In this document: positions 1 to 8,444 of the stretch, in pieces
Layout: each line of letters begins with the position of its first letter
Position numbering within the stretch: position 1 is the first letter of the stretch
Source: an uncultured Kordia sp.
GTDB taxonomy: Bacteria; Bacteroidota; Bacteroidia; Flavobacteriales; Flavobacteriaceae
DNA length: 64,000 bases
Assembly (NCBI RefSeq): GCF_947489565.1
Contig: NZ_CANLEA010000013.1
Location: forward strand, 124,001 to 188,000
Direction of reading: 5' to 3'
The notes under the pieces: model-generated
Databases searched by the model: none
What the model was told of the DNA's origin: nothing
The model's input: the letters and a program-made list of their open reading frames with translations, nothing else
Position numbers and translations under genes: made by a program

Positions 1-2
1 CG

Positions 3-203
3 ACTGATACGTACACAATGTATACTTACGATTTACGAGGTCCAGCACCACTTGGCGGAACTGTTACTTTCCGAAAGTATGAAGTAAATATTCACGACAA
101 ACCAGAAGACAGTTTTATTCTTGTCGTAGATAGTTTTAATGAATTTAACAGTGATGAAGAACGGTTTATGAAAGCAATTATCGCTTCTTTGAAATTCTTA
201 TAA
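3..203 (+). CDS. C-terminal fragment of an unrecognised protein
   Basis: The reading frame is open from the left edge of the window to a TAA at 201-203, so this is probably the 3' end of a longer gene. The first internal ATG (position 18) need not be the real start. The visible residues are mixed polar and hydrophobic and end in a short helix-like tail, IIASLKFL. No family is recognised. It converges on the AraC regulator, whose stop codon lies 7 bases further on. Confidence 0.6.
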   Translation, partial: TDTYTMYTYDLRGPAPLGGTVTFRKYEVNIHDKPEDSFILVVDSFNEFNSDEERFMKAIIASLKFL

Positions 204-209
204 ATAGTT

Positions 210-1094
210 TTAAGAACTACAAACTACACGCTTCAACAATACATATTCACCGTTATTTTTAAATTCTCTGATAGATGAACCTACGTAACGTTTAAAGGTC
301 TTTGACAAGTGACTTGCATCTGTAAAGCCCAAATCATCTGCGATTTCAGAAATGGTAAAATCAGAGTTTAATAAACGAATTTCCACAAGTTTCAGTTTGG
401 CTTTAATAATATATTCGCGCAATGGCATATGAATCTGTTTTCTAAAATATTCACTCACATACGTAGAAGACATCGAAAATACAGTCGCTAAATGCTCTAT
501 TTTTAATTTTTCAGGCTGATCAATATGTTCGTTGATATACGTAAGCATTTTATGAATTCTATCATCGTTGGAATCGTTAGAAATCTCATAAAAACTTGAT
601 TTCTTTATATTTCGAATCAAAATTTCCAAAATGCTAGTCATCAGACTCTTTATCAAATACATAGAAGCCTCGTTGTAATTACGAGATTCTTCTAAAATCA
701 TCGCAACAAGTCTGTTAATATGTGTGCGATCAATGTCACTTTTAATAATATCACCAGGCAATTGATTGTAATTAGAAAGAATATACGATGCTTCTTTATA
801 CCATTCGTCACGATCAATCGAAGTACGTTTAGAGCTTTTAAAAAAAGCATCTGTAAATTTTAAAAAGACAAATTTTGAAGGTTCTGAAATATTAAATGAA
901 TGACATTTTAAAGGCGGCAATAAAAACATACTTCCTTCTGTATATGTATATTCGTTATAATTGATACATTGTGTCCCAGTTCCTTTTTTGATTAACACTA
1001 ACTCAAAAAAATTGTTCTTTACAGGACGTTGTTTCCATTCAGACAACTCAATTTCTTGTATTTCAAAAGGTTTGTACGTCTCTAATACTTGCAT
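210..1094 (-). CDS. AraC family transcriptional regulator
   Basis: A 294-residue soluble regulator. Residues 1-120 look like the cupin-type sensor half of AraC proteins (GSMFLLPPLKCHSF). Residues 190-285 carry the two helix-turn-helix units, with IEHLATVFSMSSTYVSEYF in the first and ISEIADDLGFTDASHLSKTF in the second, which is the AraC signature. Length is normal for the family. It diverges from the oxidoreductase operon beginning at 1261 across a 166-base gap, so it is inferred to control that operon. The ligand is unknown. Confidence 0.93.
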   Translation of the reverse strand: MQVLETYKPFEIQEIELSEWKQRPVKNNFFELVLIKKGTGTQCINYNEYTYTEGSMFLLPPLKCHSFNISEPSKFVFLKFTDAFFKSSKRTSIDRDEWYKEASYILSNYNQLPGDIIKSDIDRTHINRLVAMILEESRNYNEASMYLIKSLMTSILEILIRNIKKSSFYEISNDSNDDRIHKMLTYINEHIDQPEKLKIEHLATVFSMSSTYVSEYFRKQIHMPLREYIIKAKLKLVEIRLLNSDFTISEIADDLGFTDASHLSKTFKRYVGSSIREFKNNGEYVLLKRVVCSS

Positions 1095-1218
1095 TTTTGA
1101 TCAAATTTTGTGTAAAATTATATAAAAATTGCCTTAGAAAGTGCTTTTTTAATCTTAAAACCTTTAAAAATACCAAAATACCCTTTTTAAATACCTAAGT
1201 AACTCATGCGTTGTGTGG

Positions 1219-1226
1219 TAATTTTG
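1219..1226 (+). promoter_or_regulatory. Likely -7 element for the ABM-SDR operon
   Basis: TAATTTTG fits the Bacteroidota -7 consensus TAnnTTTG and lies 35 bases before the ATG at 1261. The rest of the 166-base divergent gap is AT-rich and presumably holds the AraC site. No clear operator repeat was seen. Confidence 0.5.
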
Positions 1227-1260
1227 TATCAAGAAATTTAAAAATCAAAAAAATATAAAT

Positions 1261-1551
1261 ATGAGTCAATTAACGATCGTCGCTAAAATTCTAGCCAAAG
1301 AAGGAAAATCAACATTCATACAAGAGGAATTAATAAAACTAATCGAAATTACACGTGCCGAAAAAGGATGTATCAATTACGATTTACACCAAGATAATGA
1401 AAATGAAAACCTGTTTTTGTTTTATGAAAACTGGGAAAATCGCGAATTATGGCAACAACACATGCAAAATGATCATTTGGCAGCATATATGAAAACAACA
1501 GAAGGCGCCGTGGAATCTTTTGAATTGAATGAAATGACCGTTATAGGATAA
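1261..1551 (+). CDS. ABM-domain protein, putative quinol monooxygenase (YgiN-like)
   Basis: This 96-residue protein is one antibiotic-biosynthesis-monooxygenase (ABM) fold domain. Visible marks are [13 protein letters not shown] at the N-terminus, the central [10 protein letters not shown] strand and [18 protein letters not shown], all typical of YgiN-like proteins. These form small dimers with a ferredoxin-like fold that act on quinols or reactive carbonyl compounds. It is the first gene of an apparent five-gene operon with a cupin, a dehydrogenase, a luciferase-like oxidoreductase and an SDR. A detoxification role is inferred from that company; the substrate cannot be read from the sequence. 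Confidence 0.88.
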   Translation: MSQLTIVAKILAKEGKSTFIQEELIKLIEITRAEKGCINYDLHQDNENENLFLFYENWENRELWQQHMQNDHLAAYMKTTEGAVESFELNEMTVIG

Positions 1552-1564
1552 TTATAGAATCAAT

Positions 1565-2428
1565 ATGAAGAAAATAACGATTTGTGCATTACTACTAGGA
1601 ATAGTATTTTCTTGCGAAAGTCCTGCTAACAAGACAGGAGAAAAGACAACAAAAGTTTCACAACCTGTTCAAAAGATCGAAAACCCAACGAATAAAGTAG
1701 TGTTAAGCTCAGAAATTGTTTGGGAGAAATTAAATCCTGCTCGTGGCAATCAAAGTCCGCAAGCAGGTACTATTTGGGGAGATAGAAAAGGTGCTGTTGC
1801 AACTGGATTTTTAGCAAAATTTGTAGACGGTTTTTCTTCTCCACCGCATATTCACAATGTAACCTACAGAGCTGTTGTTATAAAAGGACTGATTCATAAT
1901 GATGATGAAAACGCAAAAAACATGTGGATGCAACCCGGAAGTTTCTGGACGCAACCCAAAGGCGAATCACATATAACAGCTGCCAAAGGCGAAGAAAATA
2001 TTGCCTATGTAGAAATTGATCACGGACCATATTTGGTAAAACCAACAAGTGAAGCTTTTGATAGTGGTGAAAAACCTGTAAATATTGATGCTTCAAACAT
2101 TGTTTGGCTGAATAACACTACCACTAATTGGATCGACAATAGCAATGCCAGTATCAGTTTTCTGTGGAAAAACAAGGATTTACAAGGTTTATTTGTAAAA
2201 ATCCCCAAAGGTTTCATGGGAACATTACAAAGCAATGGCACTGTTTTTCATGCCGTAATCATTAAAGGAAATTTGTTATACGAATTACCAACAACCAAAG
2301 AAATAAAAAGGTTGGATGCAGGAAGTTACTTCACAGCAAAAGCGAAGGCAATACATGAAATTTTTAATGAAGAAGAAGACGTAATTCTTTACATTCGAAC
2401 CAATGACACTATTAAATTAAGCGAATAA
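1565..2428 (+). CDS. Cupin lipoprotein, DUF4437-like
   Basis: A 287-residue protein starting with a lipoprotein signal (hydrophobic run ending IVFSCES, lipid-modified Cys at about residue 17). The body contains two cupin-like halves. The first has [14 protein letters not shown] followed by a W/P-rich strand; the second has [14 protein letters not shown] and [15 protein letters not shown]. This double arrangement resembles DUF4437/ChrR-type cupins. It begins 13 bases after the ABM gene and is probably cotranscribed. It is likely anchored in the cell envelope; its enzymatic or binding role is unknown. Confidence 0.75.
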   Translation: MKKITICALLLGIVFSCESPANKTGEKTTKVSQPVQKIENPTNKVVLSSEIVWEKLNPARGNQSPQAGTIWGDRKGAVATGFLAKFVDGFSSPPHIHNVTYRAVVIKGLIHNDDENAKNMWMQPGSFWTQPKGESHITAAKGEENIAYVEIDHGPYLVKPTSEAFDSGEKPVNIDASNIVWLNNTTTNWIDNSNASISFLWKNKDLQGLFVKIPKGFMGTLQSNGTVFHAVIIKGNLLYELPTTKEIKRLDAGSYFTAKAKAIHEIFNEEEDVILYIRTNDTIKLSE

Positions 2429-2447
2429 AAAATTAGACAAAAAAGAC

Positions 2448-3458
2448 ATGAAAGCAATAGGATATAAAGAATCATTGCCAATAGATAATGAAAATTCATT
2501 ACAAGATATTGAACTGGAAACACCAAAAGCTACGGGAAAAGATTTGCTGGTAGAAGTCAAAGCAATCTCAGTAAATCCGGTAGATTATAAAATAAGGCAA
2601 AATGTAGCGCCAGAAAATGATGATTGGAAAGTGATTGGTTGGGACGCGGCAGGAATTGTAACCGCAGTAGGCGAGGAGACAAGTTTGTTTAAGGTTGGAG
2701 ATGAAGTGTATTATGCAGGCGATTTAACACGTTCTGGAAGTAATGCGCAGTATCAACTCGTAGACGAACGTATTGTGGGAAGAAAACCAGCAAATTTATC
2801 TTTTGGTGATGCAGCTGCGTTGCCACTAACGTCACTTACTGCTTGGGAATTGTTGTTTGACAGAATGCAGGTTGCTAAAGACAATCCAAACAAAAGTATT
2901 TTAGTCATTGGTGCCGCTGGTGGCGTAGGATCAATCATGACACAATTATTGAAACAATTGACAAAATTGACAATTATTGGTACTGCTTCTCGCGAAGAAA
3001 CTACGAATTGGTTGAAAGAATTGGGCGCAGATCATGTCATCAATCATAGAAATAAATTGAGTGAAGAATTCGCAACCTACAATCTTCCACAACCCGATTA
3101 TATTGTGAGTTTAAATGCTACGCAACAACATAAAGACGAGATTGTAAAAATTATCAAACCACAAGGGAGATTTGGTTTTATTGACGATCCCAAAGGTGGA
3201 TTTGACGTAATGCCATTCAAACTCAAAGCGGTTTCTACACATATCGAGTTTATGTTTACACGTTCTATGTTTCAAACAGAAGATATCACAGCACAGCACA
3301 ACATTCTTAATGAGGTTTCTAAACTTATTGATGCTGGTACCATCAAAACGACAGTTGGTGAACATTTCGGAAACATCAATGCCGAAAACATTCGCAAAGC
3401 ACATGCGCTATTAGAATCGGGCAAAGCGAAAGGGAAAATAGTATTAGAAAACTTTTAA
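2448..3458 (+). CDS. Zinc-type alcohol dehydrogenase family protein (quinone oxidoreductase-like, MDR)
   Basis: A 336-residue medium-chain dehydrogenase/reductase. The N-terminal GroES-like half has VKAISVNPVDYKIR and WDAAGIVTAVGEE. The Rossmann half has VIGAAGGVGSIMTQLLKQL for NAD(P)H binding. The end, ALLESGKAKGKIVLENF, is the standard family terminus. The structural-zinc cysteine cluster is absent, as in the zinc-independent quinone oxidoreductase branch. The likely activity is NADPH-dependent reduction of quinones or enones. It is the third gene of the AraC-flanked operon, 19 bases after the cupin gene. Confidence 0.9.
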   Translation: MKAIGYKESLPIDNENSLQDIELETPKATGKDLLVEVKAISVNPVDYKIRQNVAPENDDWKVIGWDAAGIVTAVGEETSLFKVGDEVYYAGDLTRSGSNAQYQLVDERIVGRKPANLSFGDAAALPLTSLTAWELLFDRMQVAKDNPNKSILVIGAAGGVGSIMTQLLKQLTKLTIIGTASREETTNWLKELGADHVINHRNKLSEEFATYNLPQPDYIVSLNATQQHKDEIVKIIKPQGRFGFIDDPKGGFDVMPFKLKAVSTHIEFMFTRSMFQTEDITAQHNILNEVSKLIDAGTIKTTVGEHFGNINAENIRKAHALLESGKAKGKIVLENF

Positions 3459-3500
3459 GCTTTTTCCTGAAGATTCACTTTTTTTAATTAATGTATAAGA

Positions 3501-4484
3501 ATGAACACATTCGAACAAATAAATCGCGGATATAACAGTGTTTTCAAACATAACCAGCTCAGTATTGGATTGGTAGTTCCTATTGAAAACTATGCGCAAA
3601 GTCCCGTTCCAACGATGAACGATCATGTGGCACGTGTGCAATTGGCAGAACAATTGGGTTTTAAAGCACTTTGGTTACGCGATGTTCCTTTTCATGTGCC
3701 AACTTTTGGCGATGCAGGACAAACCTTTGATCCGTTTACATATTTAGGATATTTAGCCGCTAAAACTTCGGATATTGCACTTGGTGTCGCAAGCATTGCT
3801 TTGCCATTGCATCACCCTGTGCATATTGCGAAATCTGCTGCTACGATTGATCAATTGTCTGATGGAAGACTGATTCTAGGAATTGCTTCTGGCGATCGTT
3901 ATGAAGAATATCCTGCGATGGGAATTGACTATGAAAATCGTGGCGAACTCTTTAGAGAAGCGTTTCAGTACATTCGAAATGCACAAGATAATTTTCCAAG
4001 TTTCACCTCAAAAGCATTTGGTAGTTTACAAGGAAATATTGATGTTTTACCAAAAGCAAAAAATCATAAAATTCCAATGTTAGTCACGGGTTTTAGTCAA
4101 CAATCATTGCAATGGAATGCTGAATATGCCGATGGTTGGATGTATTATCCAAGAGATCCAACACAACAAAAATATCGCATTGCAGAATGGCGCTCGTTGA
4201 TAGCAGAAAAGCACGCATATGACAAACCGTTTTTGCAGCCTTTATACATAGACTTGCATGAAAATGATGATTTTAAACCACAGCCAATTCATTTAGGTTT
4301 TCGAATAGGAGCAAAGTATTTATTGGGTTATTTGCAGCATTTACAAGACATTGGTGTAAATCATATTGCATTAAATTTACGTTTCAATTCAAACCCGATT
4401 GAAGCAACGTTAGAACGTTTGGCAACAACTATTTTACCCGAATTTCATTCAAACACCACAAAAAAACAAACTAAAACAGCATGA
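3501..4484 (+). CDS. Luciferase-like monooxygenase (LLM class flavin oxidoreductase)
   Basis: A 327-residue TIM-barrel flavoprotein of the bacterial luciferase superfamily. Diagnostic stretches are ARVQLAEQLGFKALWLRDV, IALGVASIALPLHHP, KSAATIDQLSDGRLILGIAS and the late IPMLVTGFSQQSLQW. Such enzymes use reduced FMN or F420; in this phylum FMN is expected. Its stop overlaps the ATG of the following SDR gene by four bases (ATGA), indicating translational coupling. The substrate is unknown, but the operon points to oxidation or reduction of small organic compounds. Confidence 0.9.
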   Translation: MNTFEQINRGYNSVFKHNQLSIGLVVPIENYAQSPVPTMNDHVARVQLAEQLGFKALWLRDVPFHVPTFGDAGQTFDPFTYLGYLAAKTSDIALGVASIALPLHHPVHIAKSAATIDQLSDGRLILGIASGDRYEEYPAMGIDYENRGELFREAFQYIRNAQDNFPSFTSKAFGSLQGNIDVLPKAKNHKIPMLVTGFSQQSLQWNAEYADGWMYYPRDPTQQKYRIAEWRSLIAEKHAYDKPFLQPLYIDLHENDDFKPQPIHLGFRIGAKYLLGYLQHLQDIGVNHIALNLRFNSNPIEATLERLATTILPEFHSNTTKKQTKTA

Positions 4485-5284
4485 AAAAGACAATCATTAT
4501 TACAGGAAGTACCGATGGCATCGGGAAACTTACGGCCATAAAACTCGCGAAAGAAGGACACGAAGTATATATTCACGGAAGAAATAGCGAAAAACTCGCA
4601 AAAGTCATTTCAGAAATACAAGCGGCATCAAACAATTCCAATATCAAAGGATTTGCAGCAGATTTGTCAACAATGGCAGCTGTGCAGCAGTTAGCAGAAA
4701 AGATGAAAGCAACCGTTCCAAAAATTGACGTATTGATCAATAATGCAGGTGTTTACAATAGTCGAATTGCAAAAAGTACTGACGGTTTAGACCTGCGATT
4801 TGCAGTCAATTATATAGCACCATATATTTTGACAAACGAATTATTACCACTTTTGGAAACATCAGAAAATGCCAGAATCGTTAATTTAAGTTCAGCTGCA
4901 CAAGCGCCTGTTTCTTTGGATGCGTTAGCAGGAAACGTGACTGTTACAGAACAAGTTTCGTATGCACAAAGTAAATTGGCATTGACAATGTGGAGTTTCT
5001 ATTTGGCCAAACAACATTCAAACATTCAAGTGATTGCTGTAAATCCAGGATCATTATTAAACACAAACATGGTCAAAGAAGCCTTTGGAACCCATTGGTC
5101 TTCTGCGGACAAAGGTGCAGATATTTTATATGATTTGACAGTTTCTGAAGAACACAAAGGAATTACAGGAAAATACTTTGACAATGATAAAGGAAGTTAT
5201 GGAAATGCACATCCAGATGCGTATGATAAGGAGAAAATTCAAAAGTTAATTAACAAAACTGAGAATATCATAGGAGTTTTATAG
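4481..5284 (+). CDS. Short-chain dehydrogenase/reductase
   Basis: A 267-residue SDR. The cofactor motif is TGSTDGIGKLTA at residues 8-19, followed by the NNAG motif (LINNAGVY). The active site is formed by Ser in NLSSAAQAP and the YAQSK pair (YxxxK). The order and length are classical for NAD(P)-dependent oxidoreductases of the retinol-dehydrogenase-like branch. Last gene of the AraC-linked operon; it starts inside the stop codon of the luciferase-like gene. No terminator hairpin was recognised after it. Confidence 0.93.
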   Translation: MKKTIIITGSTDGIGKLTAIKLAKEGHEVYIHGRNSEKLAKVISEIQAASNNSNIKGFAADLSTMAAVQQLAEKMKATVPKIDVLINNAGVYNSRIAKSTDGLDLRFAVNYIAPYILTNELLPLLETSENARIVNLSSAAQAPVSLDALAGNVTVTEQVSYAQSKLALTMWSFYLAKQHSNIQVIAVNPGSLLNTNMVKEAFGTHWSSADKGADILYDLTVSEEHKGITGKYFDNDKGSYGNAHPDAYDKEKIQKLINKTENIIGVL

Positions 5285-5410
5285 CATCATTTTTTCTTCA
5301 TTATTCTTAAAAACCAGTCATTTAAAATAAAAACATATCGTAATTTATAAAAGCCGAGTTACATTTTTTGGAATAGCATTGAACCCAACCGCATAAGTAG
5401 TTCAAAATTG

Positions 5411-5418
5411 TATATTTG
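5411..5418 (+). promoter_or_regulatory. Likely -7 element (TAnnTTTG)
   Basis: TATATTTG is an exact match to TAnnTTTG and lies 45 bases before the ATG at 5463. No convincing -33 TTG partner was found at the usual distance. Confidence 0.5.
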
Positions 5419-5462
5419 ATTTCCTCCAAAAAAGAATTCAAATATGTCAACCTTACTATTCA

Positions 5463-6743
5463 ATGAATATAATTCTTAGCAACTCATTTCAAAACATATC
5501 AAAAAACATATTTTGGAGATTTTCATTTCTATTTATCTTTTTCTATATAGTTCCTACTGACTTAGGGTATCCTGTGACGGAAATATTTTATGAACTTACT
5601 ATTTGGGATCAACCAATTATCTGGATTGGAGATTTTTTTTATGAATGGGAATTTACTCCAGATCAATTGCATAGAGGATATGATTCACGATTTGAATTTA
5701 GCAGATATATATTTGTCTTATTGGTTTCCATTATTGGAACAACTATATGGCTTTTAGTAGATGTATACTTAAAAAAGTCATACACAAACAAACTTAAAAT
5801 TACACTACAAACAATTATTAGATATCAGTTAGGATTGGTAATAATTGGCTATGGACTTTCTAAAGTATTCATGTTACAGTTTGGAACTATGGGACTTGAT
5901 ACTATGGAAACAAAAGTTGGCGATCTTACAAGCATGGGATTAATGTGGAAATTTATGAGTTTTTCAAAATTAATAGTCATGTTTCCTGGTTGGATAGAGG
6001 TTATAGGAGGAGTTTTATTATTCTTCAGAAAAACAACTTTTTTAGGTGTAATGCTACTTTTTGTTATCATGGCAAATGTAGTATTAATGGATATTAGTTT
6101 CGATGTTACTGTCATATTATATGCGTGTTTTTTATCATTTATGCTTATCATTTTATTGAGTACACAGCTAAAAAGTTTATATACATATCTAGTATTAAAC
6201 GAAACAACAAAACCAGAAACATATGAGCCTTTAGTAAAAAGTAAAAAAGTTCGAATTATTTTTAAAGTAATATTATTGTCAGTAGTAACATATTTCTATG
6301 CGCAAGAACATATTGAGCGAATTGAGTCTGAAACAATCAACAGATATACATGGTTTACAAATATGCAAACTGTTCAAAAGTTTGTGGTGAATGGTGACAC
6401 ATTAGCATCAAAAACAACGGTAAAAAAACCTGAAGCATGGAAACAAATGATATTCAATGGAGTTTCATATCAACCTGAAACATTCAAAATTATCAAAGAA
6501 AATAACAAAACAGAACGATTTAAGTTTGAAATTGATTCTACAGCAAAAACCATACGTTTTCGTTTATTATCTGACGAAACCAAAGAATGGAGTGAATTTA
6601 CATATACAAAAACGAAAAAGCGAACGTACACTTTTGATGGTATTTATGAAGGAGATACAATTCATATCACTTCATGGGCTAAATATGTAAATGATTATAA
6701 TATTATGTATTACAAAGGAAAATTGCTTTTTGATGATAATTAA
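5463..6743 (+). CDS. DoxX-like integral membrane protein
   Basis: A 426-residue membrane protein. Hydrophobic segments are visible at about residues 15-35, 80-102, 120-140, 178-196, 200-235 and 262-280, followed by a soluble C-terminal half of about 140 residues. The middle part (LGYGLSK-like helix, then FPGWIEVIGGVLLFFRKTTFLG) resembles DoxX/DoxD family helices. The soluble tail has alternating strands (KTIRFRLLSDETKEWSEFTY) and no recognised domain. An upstream ATG at 5443 opens only a short frame, so the start at 5463 is preferred. Function unknown. Confidence 0.75.
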   Translation: MNIILSNSFQNISKNIFWRFSFLFIFFYIVPTDLGYPVTEIFYELTIWDQPIIWIGDFFYEWEFTPDQLHRGYDSRFEFSRYIFVLLVSIIGTTIWLLVDVYLKKSYTNKLKITLQTIIRYQLGLVIIGYGLSKVFMLQFGTMGLDTMETKVGDLTSMGLMWKFMSFSKLIVMFPGWIEVIGGVLLFFRKTTFLGVMLLFVIMANVVLMDISFDVTVILYACFLSFMLIILLSTQLKSLYTYLVLNETTKPETYEPLVKSKKVRIIFKVILLSVVTYFYAQEHIERIESETINRYTWFTNMQTVQKFVVNGDTLASKTTVKKPEAWKQMIFNGVSYQPETFKIIKENNKTERFKFEIDSTAKTIRFRLLSDETKEWSEFTYTKTKKRTYTFDGIYEGDTIHITSWAKYVNDYNIMYYKGKLLFDDN

Positions 6744-6792
6744 AAAATCAATAGAATTCTATTTAAGTGATCATGTAAATTGAAAATATTTA

Positions 6793-6800
6793 TATATTTG
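6793..6800 (+). promoter_or_regulatory. Likely -7 element (TAnnTTTG)
   Basis: TATATTTG lies 23 bases before the ATG at 6823, a placement consistent with a short 5' leader. The -33 element is unclear. Confidence 0.45.
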
Positions 6801-6822
6801 AATCGCATCAATTACAAAACAC

Positions 6823-7866
6823 ATGGACATTCCTTTGCTATTCTTTTTATGCTCTATTGGCGTATTTAATGGATTTCTAGCAAGTATTTATTTTCTATTC
6901 TTTAGCAAACAAAAACGTGTGCAAAATTTCTTTTTTGGCTTGTTATTGTTGGTATTATGTATTCGAATTGGAAAATCAGTCTACACAATTTTTACACCAC
7001 GAGAAGAACGCAATCTATGGATTTTACAAATAGGTTTATCGGCTTGTTTTTTAATTGGCGCCGCTACTTTTTTCTATGTAAAAGCTTCTATTGAGAATAA
7101 AAAAAGCATTCCAACCTCATGGAAAATTCACGGTGGATTGCTTTTACTCATAATTACAGTAATTGGAATAGTAAAACCATATCCATATTTCAAAGAATTA
7201 TGGACAAATTTTGTGGTGCAATTTATCTATGCCGTTTGGGGAATGTACTTAGCGCTTTCCATTTATATATTGAAAGACATCATTAAAAAGTATTTTCAAA
7301 AGAACATTCGCTGTACAACTTCGGAAGTCTGGTTGCTGATTTTAGTATTGGCAAATGTGCTCATTTTTGCAGCGTATATGATTGGATATTTCTATCTATA
7401 CTTTGTGGGAACCATTACATTTTCAGTCGTTTTTTATGCCTTATTGATTTTTCTCTTATCGAAAAAGAATCGCGATACTATTTTTCAAGATATTCCTGAA
7501 AAGTATCAAGCAAAAAAGATTGACAAAACAGAAGAGGAACAATTAATTGCTGCTTTAAAAGAGGCGATGGAAACACATCAATTTCATAAAAACACAAATG
7601 TGAAATTGAACGATATTGCCAAAGTTTTACACATTTCTTCACACAAATTATCGCAATTATTGAATGATAATCTCGGAAAAAACTTTGCATTATTTATTAA
7701 TGAGTATCGAGTAGAAGAAGCAAAGAAATTATTACAAGAAAACAATCAATTCACTTTAGAATCTATTGGTTTTGAAGCTGGTTTTAGTTCGAAATCAACG
7801 TTTTACGCTACCTTTAAAAAACTCATTGGTAAAACACCTGCGGAGTTTAAAAAACAATTTTCTTAG
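6823..7866 (+). CDS. Membrane-bound AraC family regulator
   Basis: A 347-residue protein with about seven hydrophobic segments over residues 1-215 and a C-terminal AraC DNA-binding domain at about 240-345. The DNA-binding part shows NVKLNDIAKVLHISSHKLSQLL, then ESIGFEAGFSSKSTFYATFK and the family ending GKTPAEFKKQ. This membrane-tethered architecture is common in Flavobacteriia and suggests sensing within or across the inner membrane. It stands upstream of the NTF2-like and DUF5916 genes, which may be targets; this is inference. Confidence 0.9.
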   Translation: MDIPLLFFLCSIGVFNGFLASIYFLFFSKQKRVQNFFFGLLLLVLCIRIGKSVYTIFTPREERNLWILQIGLSACFLIGAATFFYVKASIENKKSIPTSWKIHGGLLLLIITVIGIVKPYPYFKELWTNFVVQFIYAVWGMYLALSIYILKDIIKKYFQKNIRCTTSEVWLLILVLANVLIFAAYMIGYFYLYFVGTITFSVVFYALLIFLLSKKNRDTIFQDIPEKYQAKKIDKTEEEQLIAALKEAMETHQFHKNTNVKLNDIAKVLHISSHKLSQLLNDNLGKNFALFINEYRVEEAKKLLQENNQFTLESIGFEAGFSSKSTFYATFKKLIGKTPAEFKKQFS

Positions 7867-7971
7867 CCCAAATTTGTCCAATTTTATAATTCTGGACACT
7901 TCAATTATAATCAATCACTCAAATTATAAGCTGTTTTTAGAAGTTTGATCAAATCAAAAAATCAAACAATA

Positions 7972-8406
7972 ATGAAACAGTACATTTTTATCTTTATTAC
8001 GCTTTTCGCGATACAACTTTCAAATGCGCAATCGGAACATGCTTCTGTAGAAAAAACACTTCAAAATTATATCCATGGGAGTTCTTATAATGAGCTAGAA
8101 CAACTTAAAAGTGCATTTACAGAAAACGCCACATTGTATCTAACTGGAAGAGATAAATCATTCAAAAGATATACTCCAAACGAATATGCTGGCTTTTTTA
8201 AAAATGGCGAAAAAGGCAAATTCAATGGCCGTGATGGAAAAGTCTTAGCTATAGAAATCGTAAACGATATTGCTTGGGCAAAAGTAGAAATTGCAGGACC
8301 AGAACGCAGTTGGGTGTATATCGATTTGTTTCTATTAAAGAAAATAGATAACGAATGGAAAATTATTAGTAAAACAGCTACACGAACCGACAATCCTAAG
8401 AAATAA
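7972..8406 (+). CDS. Secreted NTF2-like (lumazine-binding-like) protein
   Basis: The ATG at 7972 is chosen because it begins a clean signal peptide (MKQYIFIFITLFAIQLSNAQ); the TTG at 7945 only adds polar residues. The mature part of about 125 residues follows the NTF2-like plan: an initial helix (VEKTLQNYIHGSSYNELEQL), FTENATLYL, and a curved sheet with IAWAKVEIAGPERSWVYIDLFLLKK, ending in DNEWKIISKTATR. It belongs near the Lumazine_bd_2/DUF4440 group. Probably periplasmic; the substrate is unknown. It sits 38 bases before the DUF5916 gene. Confidence 0.85.
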   Translation: MKQYIFIFITLFAIQLSNAQSEHASVEKTLQNYIHGSSYNELEQLKSAFTENATLYLTGRDKSFKRYTPNEYAGFFKNGEKGKFNGRDGKVLAIEIVNDIAWAKVEIAGPERSWVYIDLFLLKKIDNEWKIISKTATRTDNPKK

Positions 8407-8444
8407 TTCCCTCTGACAAATTTAAAAACAATCAAAAACAACAG

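Noticed and set aside
5364-5370. TTTTTTG as a -33 element for the DoxX-like gene
   Set aside because: It lies about 41 bases from the TATATTTG element, too far for the usual Bacteroidota spacing.
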